Source: Devosia beringensis (GTDB lineage: Bacteria > Pseudomonadota > Alphaproteobacteria > Rhizobiales > Devosiaceae). Taken from it: a DNA stretch of 64,000 nucleotides. Shown one piece after another: positions 58,329 through 64,000 of the stretch (position 1 is its first letter; every line of letters starts with the position of its first letter). Location: contig NZ_CP045422.1 in assembly GCF_014926585.1 (NCBI RefSeq), positions 1,652,501-1,716,500 of the forward strand, read 5' to 3'. The notes beneath the pieces were generated by a model, which saw only the letters and a list, made by a program, of their open reading frames with translations, was not told the DNA's origin and did not search any database. Position numbers and translations under genes: made by a program.

Positions 58329-58594
58329 GGGCGTGTCCGGAGTGGCCCGGTCCGATCCGGGCCCAATCAGCGCTCATGCTAGTAGGGCCGGGTTAACCTA
58401 AGGCTAACCATCGGGCCGCCGTGGCCGCGGCAGGCCGGCCAAAAGGCGAAAAAGGCCCGCCGGAAGGGCGAGCCTTGATCACGTTTTGGGCGGTTGAGCG
58501 GGGAGTGCAGCCCGTGCAGTTTGCGAGTGGGAAGCCTCTGTGGCGGGCCAAGAGGGACACGAGCCGCACGCCACGATCAACCGGTGGCCCGGTT
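58329..58594. other. Intergenic region between ftsK and the amtB terminator
   Basis: About 270 bp holding the ftsK promoter. An imperfect hairpin (AAGGCCCGCC...GGGCGAGCCTT) lies near 58450-58475. No gene is seen. Confidence 0.5.
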
Positions 58595-58622
58595 GACCCG
58601 GTGGCGCAGACGCCACCGGGTC
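58595..58622 (-). terminator. Hairpin terminator of glnK-amtB
   Basis: GACCCGGTGGCG (58595-58606) pairs perfectly with CGCCACCGGGTC (58611-58622) around CAGA, 10 bases after the amtB stop. There is no T-tract on the minus strand. Confidence 0.75.
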
Positions 58623-58631
58623 AGGGTCAGG

Positions 58632-60002
58632 TTAGTTATAGGCGCGTTCGCCATGGCTGGAGAGATCGAGGCCATCGCTTTCGGCCGATTCGGGGACGCG
58701 GGCGCCGCCGAAGATGGCCTTGACGATGAACATGGCCACCAGAGCCACGACGCCGGACCACACCACGGCAATGCCGACGGCGGTGAGCTGGATCATGAAC
58801 TGGCCGCCGATCGAATAGGCTGCCGCGTCACCCAGCGGGTAACCGCCGAAGCCGGGGGCAGCGACGATGGCGGTGCCAAGGGCACCGACAATGCCACCCA
58901 CACCGTGGATGCCGAACACGTCGAGGCTGTCGTCATACTTGAGCATGGGCTTGAGGTTGACTACGGCCCACAGGCAGACCACGCCGGCAATGGCGCCGAG
59001 CACGATGGCGCCACCGATGCCGGCAAAGCCGGCAGCCGGGGTGATGGCCACGAGGCCGGCAACGGCGCCGGAAACGGCACCCAGGGTCGAGGAGTGACCG
59101 CGAGTGACCTTTTCACCGATCGCCCAGGCCAGCGCACCGGCAGCCGGGGCCAGCACGGTATTGATCAGGGCGACGGCGGTCAGGGCATTGGCTTCGAGGT
59201 TGGAGCCGGCATTGAAACCGAACCAGCCAAACCACAGCAGGCCGGCACCGACATAGGTCCAGACCAGGTTGTGGGGGGCGATGGGCTCGCGCAGATAGCC
59301 CAGACGCGGCCCAAGCACGATGGCAGCGACCAGAGCGGCGACACCCGAATTGATATGCACGACGGTGCCGCCGGCAAAGTCATAGGCGCCCATGCCATAG
59401 AGCAGGCCGGGACCGGCCCACACCATGTGGGCCATCGGGATGTAGGCAAAGGTGAACCAGATGGCTAGGAACGCCATCAGCGCGCCGAACTTCATGCGTT
59501 CGGCAATGGCGCCGACGATGAGGGTCGAGGTGATGCAGGCGAAGGTCATCTGGAAGGCAACGAACACCATTTCGGGCAGTTCGAAGCCGGCCGAGAAGGT
59601 AGCCGCCCGCGAATCGAGCGTCACGCCGGAGAGGAAGAACTTGGAGAAGTCGCCGACAAAAGCCGACAGACCGCCTTCGGTCGGGCCGGCAAAGGCGAGC
59701 GAATAGCCATAGGCTACCCAGAGGATCGAGATCATGCAGAAGCCCAGGAAGACCTGGGTCAGGGTCGAAAGCACGTTCTTGGAGCGGACGAGACCGCCAT
59801 AGAACAAAGCCAGGCCCGGCACGGTCATGACGATCACGACCATGGTGGAAACCAGCATCCAGGCCACGTCACCCTTGTCGACAATGGCGGCAGCTTCAAC
59901 GGCGGCTTCGACCGCTGGCGCGGCAGCGTCCTGGGCAAAGGCTGGCAGCGCCAGCAGGAGGGAGGCCAATGCGGTACCCCCGAGGATTTTTGACGTCTTC
60001 AT
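58632..60002 (-). CDS. amtB: Ammonium transporter AmtB
   Basis: A 456-residue inner-membrane ammonium channel with a cleavable signal (LGGTALASLLLALPAFAQ) and about 11 helices. Family signatures include WMLVSTMVVIVMTVPGLALF, FYGGLVRSKNVLS, and DFAGGTVVHINSGVAALVAA. The pore histidines are in VVHINSG and FGIHGVGGIVGALGT. Encoded 20 bp downstream of glnK, whose product blocks the channel when nitrogen is plentiful. Confidence 0.97.
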   Translation of the reverse strand: MKTSKILGGTALASLLLALPAFAQDAAAPAVEAAVEAAAIVDKGDVAWMLVSTMVVIVMTVPGLALFYGGLVRSKNVLSTLTQVFLGFCMISILWVAYGYSLAFAGPTEGGLSAFVGDFSKFFLSGVTLDSRAATFSAGFELPEMVFVAFQMTFACITSTLIVGAIAERMKFGALMAFLAIWFTFAYIPMAHMVWAGPGLLYGMGAYDFAGGTVVHINSGVAALVAAIVLGPRLGYLREPIAPHNLVWTYVGAGLLWFGWFGFNAGSNLEANALTAVALINTVLAPAAGALAWAIGEKVTRGHSSTLGAVSGAVAGLVAITPAAGFAGIGGAIVLGAIAGVVCLWAVVNLKPMLKYDDSLDVFGIHGVGGIVGALGTAIVAAPGFGGYPLGDAAAYSIGGQFMIQLTAVGIAVVWSGVVALVAMFIVKAIFGGARVPESAESDGLDLSSHGERAYN

Positions 60003-60022
60003 CTTGGTTTCTCCGATGACGC

Positions 60023-60361
60023 TTACAGGGCGGCCGCGCCGGTTTCACCGGTGCGAATGCGGGTGACGGCCAGCAGGTCGAGCACGAAAATCTTGCCATC
60101 GCCGATGCGACCGGTCTGGGCGCTGTCGCGGATGGCATTGGAGACCTCGTCGGCGATGGAATCATCGACGGCGATCTCGAGCTTGAGCTTGGGCAGGAAA
60201 TGCACGGCATATTCGGTGCCGCGGTAGATTTCCGAGTGCCCCTTTTGGCGGCCGTAACCCTTGACCTCGGTCACGGTCATGCCGTGGACGTCGAGCGAGG
60301 TCAGCGCCTGGCGGACCTCTTCGAGGCGGGATGGCTTGATGATGGCAATAACCAGTTTCAC
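60023..60361 (-). CDS. glnK: Nitrogen regulatory protein P-II (GlnK)
   Basis: A 112-residue trimeric PII signal protein. Start MKLVIAIIKPSRLEEVRQAL, the T-loop GRQKGHSEIYRGTEY with uridylylation site Tyr51, and TGRIGDGKIFVLDL near the end. Starts at GTG 60361, preceded by AAAGGGGG; the longer open frame upstream runs through the promoter. It binds ATP/ADP and 2-oxoglutarate and gates AmtB. A sigma-54-type promoter lies about 50 bases upstream. Confidence 0.96.
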   Translation of the reverse strand: MKLVIAIIKPSRLEEVRQALTSLDVHGMTVTEVKGYGRQKGHSEIYRGTEYAVHFLPKLKLEIAVDDSIADEVSNAIRDSAQTGRIGDGKIFVLDLLAVTRIRTGETGAAAL

Positions 60362-60409
60362 GTGTGCCCCCTTTGCAGCTTTGTGCATGGTCTGGAATGG
60401 TCCAATAGA

Positions 60410-60425
60410 CTCAAGCGCCGTGCCA
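60410..60425 (-). promoter_or_regulatory. Sigma-54-type -24/-12 promoter of glnK-amtB
   Basis: Minus strand TGGCACG-GCGC-TTGAG against the RpoN consensus TGGCACG-N4-TTGCA. The -24 element is perfect; the -12 element has GA where GC is expected. It lies 49 bases upstream of the glnK GTG. I could not find a clear NtrC site above it. Confidence 0.65.
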
Positions 60426-60723
60426 ACTGCCCGTCGGGGACAAATTCCGAGCATTTCCAATGGTTTACAAAATGCGAATGGCCGTCACTGCGAATGCTCC
60501 CCGTATTTTGCCTAGTATTTGGGCAATGCGGCGATTGTCTGTGCACATTTTCGCCACGTTTGCCGCGCCTCCCGAACCAGCCGGCGTGGCCGAGCAGGCC
60601 AGACCTCCAGGAGCAGCGCCATTGCCGGAGCGCGACGCGCGCCACGTCGTTGCTGTGGCAGATCGACAGCTTGGCAGCGTAGCGAGATGGGCGTAGGGCT
60701 CGACCCAACAGACGGAGGCCAGG

Positions 60724-61944
60724 ATGGCAGACCAGGATCGTTTTGATGTCATCATCGTGGGCGGCGGGCATGTCGGCCTGACGCTAGCGCTGGCGCTGAC
60801 CCAGTCGGCCCGCGGCATTCGCGTGGCGCTGGTGGATCGACGCCCGCTCTCGGTGCCGCGCGACAACCGCGCCTCAGCCATTGCCGCCGGTGTGCGGCGG
60901 GTGTTCGAGGCCCTGGGCGTGTGGCCTGCCATGCTGGCAGAGGCCCAGCCCATCGCCGCCATGCGGATCACCGATTCGGGCGCCGATGACATTGCCCGGC
61001 CGCTGTTCCTGACCTTTGAGGGCGCCGTGGCGCCGGGCGAGGCCTTTGCCCATATGGTACCCAACAGCGTCAGCGCACAGGCTTTGCTGGACGGGTTGGG
61101 CGACAGCGCGACCATCATCGCGCCGGCCGAAGTGGCCAGCTATTCCAGCCAGGGTGATCTGGCGCAGCTGGTGCTGGCCGATGGCAGGGTGCTGCAGGCG
61201 CCGCTGCTGGTCGGTGCGGATGGCAGCCAGTCGCCCTTGCGGGCCATGGCCGGGATCGGCGTCACCGGGCACGACTATGGCCAGACGGGCCTCGTCACCA
61301 CGATTGCCCATGCCCTGCCCCATGACGGCGTGGCCTATGAACATTTCCGGCCGGCCGGCCCCTTTGCCAGCCTGCCGCTGCCGGGCAACCGCTCGTCGCT
61401 GGTCTGGACCGAAACGCGCGACGCCGCGGCCCGTTATCTCGGCCTCGACAATGACACCCTGGCACGGGAGATCGAGGCGGCCATGGGCGCCAGCCTCGGC
61501 GCTGTGACGGTAGAAGAAAAACTGATGGGCTTTCCGCTCCGGCTGCAACTGGCGCGCGCCTTTGTGGCGCCGCGCCTGGCGCTGGTCGGCGACGCTGCCC
61601 ACGTCGTGCACCCGATTTCCGGCCAGGGGCTCAATCTGGGGCTCAAGGACGTAGCGGCCCTGGCCGAAGTGGTGATTGAGGCGGTCCGGCTCGGGCTCGA
61701 CCATGGCAGCGACGACGTGCTGGAGCGCTACCAGGCCTGGCGGCGGCTCGATACCGCCAGCATGGCGGCGATGACCGACGGGCTCAACCGGCTGTTCTCC
61801 AATGATGTGGCGCCGGTGCGGGCGCTGCGCGATTTCGGACTGGGGCTGGTCGATCGGGCCGGGCCGGTCAAAACCGCGCTGATCCGCGCCGCTGCCGGCG
61901 TGGCGCCGGGCGGACCGCGCCTGCTGAGCGGATTGCCGATCTAG
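60724..61944 (+). CDS. UbiH/UbiF/VisC/COQ6-family FAD hydroxylase
   Basis: A 406-residue flavin monooxygenase of ubiquinone ring hydroxylation. The FAD motif is FDVIIVGGGHVGLTLALAL, the second FAD motif ALVGDAAHVVHPISGQGLNL, with LLVGADGSQSPLR between. Which ring carbon it hydroxylates (C5, C1 or C6; UbiI, UbiH, UbiF or UbiL) cannot be told. The gene is divergent from glnK across 362 bp and ends next to the stop of the convergent ACT-domain gene. Confidence 0.93.
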   Translation: MADQDRFDVIIVGGGHVGLTLALALTQSARGIRVALVDRRPLSVPRDNRASAIAAGVRRVFEALGVWPAMLAEAQPIAAMRITDSGADDIARPLFLTFEGAVAPGEAFAHMVPNSVSAQALLDGLGDSATIIAPAEVASYSSQGDLAQLVLADGRVLQAPLLVGADGSQSPLRAMAGIGVTGHDYGQTGLVTTIAHALPHDGVAYEHFRPAGPFASLPLPGNRSSLVWTETRDAAARYLGLDNDTLAREIEAAMGASLGAVTVEEKLMGFPLRLQLARAFVAPRLALVGDAAHVVHPISGQGLNLGLKDVAALAEVVIEAVRLGLDHGSDDVLERYQAWRRLDTASMAAMTDGLNRLFSNDVAPVRALRDFGLGLVDRAGPVKTALIRAAAGVAPGGPRLLSGLPI

Positions 61945-62352
61945 CTAACGCGTCCGATTGCTGCCCAGCGCCAGCAGCGCTGCCACGGCGTCATGGCGGC
62001 GGGGCCAGGGCACGAAGAGATGATCGTGATGAATGGCGGCCACCACATTGGCGGGGATGCCGACCTGTGCCAGCGCGCCCGCCATGGCGGCGGTCATGCC
62101 CACGGCCTCGAGCGCGGAATGCACCAACATGGTGATACGGGCCCACTGGCTTTGGGCGGGGAGGCCGGCGCCTGACAGGTCGTCAAGCGTGGCTATCACC
62201 GTCAGTCCCTCGGCTTCGCGGATCAGGGCAAAGGGCGAGAGCCCCGCCGGCAGGGCCTGTACGAGCGGGATCAGCGCAAAGCCATAGGGTTGCTCGTGCA
62301 GCATCGGGTCAAGCCCGGCGAGCAGGCTATCGAGATCGGTTTCACCGCTCAT
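61945..62352 (-). CDS. ACT-domain protein
   Basis: A 135-residue cytoplasmic protein that seems to be two ACT-like halves: YGFALIPLVQALPAGLSPFA and REAEGLTVIATLDDLSG, then ITMLVHSALEAVGMTAAMAG and GIPANVVAAIHHDHLFVPW. Such small stand-alone ACT proteins may bind amino acids; no function is known. ATG at 62352 overlaps the end of the Trm112-like gene by 11 bases, so it is the last gene of the cnoX operon. Confidence 0.8.
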   Translation of the reverse strand: MSGETDLDSLLAGLDPMLHEQPYGFALIPLVQALPAGLSPFALIREAEGLTVIATLDDLSGAGLPAQSQWARITMLVHSALEAVGMTAAMAGALAQVGIPANVVAAIHHDHLFVPWPRRHDAVAALLALGSNRTR

Positions 62353-62593
62353 CCGGCTTGGCCTCGAAATCGGGCAGGCGGCGCAGCGCATCAGGATCGA
62401 CGCTGCTGGCTTCATCGAGGCTGAGCAGGGGCACGCCGCGCACAATGGGAAAGGCGAGGCGCGCCGCCACCGAGATCAGCGTCTGGCGATCCGAGGACAG
62501 CGTCAGCCTGGTCTTGGTCAGCGGACAGACCAGCATTTCGAGCGTCTTGACGTCGACGACGTGGCGCGGATCCGTTTGGGCGGGTGCGACCAT
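62342..62593 (-). CDS. Trm112-family protein
   Basis: An 83-residue small protein: KTLEMLVCPLTKTRLTLSSD, then LISVAARLAFPIVRGVPLLS, the pattern of the UPF0434/Trm112 group. Trm112 proteins activate methyltransferases in eukaryotes; the bacterial role is less certain. Only one cysteine is present, so the zinc site is probably missing. Its ATG shares a base with the stop of the upstream LON-domain gene. Confidence 0.9.
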   Translation of the reverse strand: MVAPAQTDPRHVVDVKTLEMLVCPLTKTRLTLSSDRQTLISVAARLAFPIVRGVPLLSLDEASSVDPDALRRLPDFEAKPDER

Positions 62594-63261
62594 CAGTTGA
62601 GCGGCGGCGCGCTGCCACCGCTGCCCCGGGCCATTTCATATTCGGTCATGGCAATGAGGGTTTCAGCACGCTGCTCCAGCGTCGGCGCCTCAAGCAAAGC
62701 CTGCTTGTCGGCCGGATCATAGGGCCCCACCATGCAGCAGAAATTGACCAGCTCGGCCGTGCCGGTGCGCTCGATCTCGTCCCAGTTGAGCTCGATATTG
62801 GCGAATTCGGCATAGTCGCGCATCAGCTTGACGAAGCGCTCGCGGTCCACCGCATCCTCGCCGAAATCGCGGGTGAAATCGGTGGCATAGGCGCTGGCGT
62901 CGATCATGCCCTGGCGATAGGGCGTCATGACAGTGAGCTCATGGAGCAGGCGGAAGCGCGTCACCCCTTCGAGGATGATGAAATAGCGCCCCTCGGCGCT
63001 TTCCTCAAAATGGGTGATGCGGCCAAGGCAGCCGACCGACTGCAGCGGATCGCGGCCGCGCGGGCTTTCCTCGGTGGTGTCCTCGGGCTGGATCAGGCCG
63101 ATCAGCCGGTCGCCGCGCAGGGCGGCGTCGACCATGTCGACATAGCGCGGCTCGAACACATTGAGCGGGCGATGCGAAAAGGGCAGCAGGAGCGCGCCCG
63201 AGAGCGGGAACAGCGGCACCGATTTGGGCAGGTCAGCGGGGGTGGCGGGGCGCCTCAGCAT
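62593..63261 (-). CDS. LON substrate-binding domain protein (no protease)
   Basis: A 222-residue protein consisting of the LON N-terminal domain alone: VPLFPLSGALLLPFSHRPLN, VFEPRYVDMVDAAL, then GCLGRITHFEESAEGRYFII and LEGVTRFRLL. The AAA+ and protease parts of Lon are absent. These stand-alone domains are common in alphaproteobacteria beside cnoX/trx genes. It is translationally linked with Trm112 downstream and lies 12 bp after cnoX. Confidence 0.93.
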   Translation of the reverse strand: MLRRPATPADLPKSVPLFPLSGALLLPFSHRPLNVFEPRYVDMVDAALRGDRLIGLIQPEDTTEESPRGRDPLQSVGCLGRITHFEESAEGRYFIILEGVTRFRLLHELTVMTPYRQGMIDASAYATDFTRDFGEDAVDRERFVKLMRDYAEFANIELNWDEIERTGTAELVNFCCMVGPYDPADKQALLEAPTLEQRAETLIAMTEYEMARGSGGSAPPLN

Positions 63262-63273
63262 GCAGATTGAGCC

Positions 63274-64000
63274 TCACGAAAACAGGGCGGCCGAGAGCAG
63301 GCGGCGGCCCTTGGCGGTGGCAGGATCCTTGGGACCCCAGGCGGTGAAGAAATCGAGCAGTTTGGCGCGCGCGCCATCCGCGTTCCAGGTCCGGTCGCGC
63401 TTGACGATGGCGACGAGAGCCTCGGCCGCCTCGAGACGCCTTCCGTCGGCATTGAGCGCCAGCGCCAGGTCGAAACGGGCCTGATGGTCATCCGGATTGG
63501 CCAGCAGCACCGCCTCGAGCGCTGATGTGTCGCTGAGATTGGCGGCTTCGGCCAGAAGCTTGAGGGAGTTGAGTGCGCTCAGATAGGCGTCGCCCTTGCG
63601 CTCGGCCTCGGGCACGAGATCAAGCGTGGCCTCGGCCTGCTCGGCTTCGCCGGCCGCCAGATAGACCTGGGTCAGGCCCACCAAGGCCGCAACATGGTCG
63701 GGCTGGTGCTGGATAATCATGCCGAAGACCTGGGCGGCGGTGCTGAGGTCGCCGGCCGCCAGGGCGGCGCTGGCGGCCGTCAGGGCCTCGGCGATCTGGG
63801 CGTCGATCGAGCCTGTATCGGGAGCACGGGGCGGGGCGGCGGCGATGACCTTGTCGGCAAATCGGCGCACTTCAGCTTCGGGCATGGCGCCCATGAAGCC
63901 ATCGACCGGGCGGCCGCCGGCAAAGGCAAAGACGGCGGGGATGGACTGCACGCCGAGTTGGCCGGCAATCTGGGGATGCTCGTCGATATTGATCTTGATC
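63274..64000 (-). CDS. cnoX: Thioredoxin-like co-chaperone CnoX (YbbN), 5' part outside window
   Basis: The visible 241 codons begin inside the thioredoxin domain (KINIDEHPQIAGQLGVQSIP, with the cis-proline loop SIPAVFAFAGGRPVDGFMG) and go on with TPR-like helices (AAQVFGMIIQHQPDHVAALV, DDHQARFDLALALNADGRRL), ending at 63274. This is the layout of CnoX/YbbN, which protects proteins from oxidation and passes them to GroEL or DnaK. The active-site WCGPC region, if present, is beyond the window. It heads the LON-Trm112-ACT operon. Confidence 0.9.
   Translation of the reverse strand, partial: IKINIDEHPQIAGQLGVQSIPAVFAFAGGRPVDGFMGAMPEAEVRRFADKVIAAAPPRAPDTGSIDAQIAEALTAASAALAAGDLSTAAQVFGMIIQHQPDHVAALVGLTQVYLAAGEAEQAEATLDLVPEAERKGDAYLSALNSLKLLAEAANLSDTSALEAVLLANPDDHQARFDLALALNADGRRLEAAEALVAIVKRDRTWNADGARAKLLDFFTAWGPKDPATAKGRRLLSAALFS

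Overview
This is a high-GC alphaproteobacterial chromosome segment, most likely from the order Hyphomicrobiales (Rhizobiales), and the general look of the proteins suggests Devosia or a close relative. The pointers are irr divergent from fabA-fabB, an ActS/ActR (RegB/RegA) redox pair, MmcB, a GST-like FzlA, small DUF1127 and DUF2852 proteins, the order ubiE-ubiB-dut beside mutM, rpsT and dnaA, and a spread-out dnaA/dnaN/recF/gyrB block. The genus is an inference; no database search was made. I see no rRNA, tRNA, CRISPR, insertion sequence or prophage.

Layout. 1-3.5 kb: beta-alanine catabolism (omega-amino acid:pyruvate aminotransferase, malonate/methylmalonate-semialdehyde dehydrogenase) divergent from a RutR-like regulator, with a RutR-type operator between them. 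3.5-7.6 kb: a diguanylate cyclase, an RlpA-like protein, an aldo/keto reductase overlapping a DUF1127 gene, and a LysR regulator. 7.7-11.8 kb: three paralogous MFS transporters with the DNA-repair gene mmcB between copies 2 and 3. 11.7-21.2 kb: a beta-CASP nuclease, DUF1428, ActS/ActR, DUF2852, a SprT-like metalloprotease, an L,D-transpeptidase lipoprotein and PBP1A with a DPxTG-repeat tail. 21.4-26.9 kb: dadA with its Lrp-type regulator, an exported HExxH protein, ArsR with operator and MFS transporter, an LLM oxidoreductase, and a lone hicB beside a decayed hicA.

27-35.7 kb: gyrB, recF, dnaN and dnaA, all on the minus strand, with a plus-strand SDR gene between dnaN and dnaA, then a long spacer and rpsT. 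35.9-41.2 kb: mutM divergent from ubiE-ubiB, dut, DUF2259 and a ThiF/MoeB-like gene. 41.2-45 kb: a soluble GAF histidine kinase, fabB, fabA and divergent irr. 45.1-48 kb: a tight plus-strand cluster (arylamine N-acetyltransferase, YdeI family, DUF1697, PfkB/ribokinase). 48-49.6 kb: a frameshifted YcxB-like gene, a relic copy of the infC 3' end, and infC with a probable ATT start. 49.8-58.3 kb: an alpha/beta hydrolase; the four-gene overlapping operon fzlA-queG-epimerase-GNAT; uppP; lolA; ftsK. 58.6-62 kb: glnK-amtB with a sigma-54-like promoter, then a UbiH-type hydroxylase. 62-64 kb: a cnoX-LON-Trm112-ACT operon that runs off the end.

Most of the window is core housekeeping: replication initiation, ubiquinone synthesis, cell-wall building and division, fatty-acid synthesis and nitrogen sensing. 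The less ordinary parts are the RutR-type control of beta-alanine breakdown, the tripled MFS cluster with mmcB, the repeat-bearing PBP1A tail, and three decayed loci (hicA, the YcxB-like gene, and the infC 3' copy). I did not find a clearly new multigene system.
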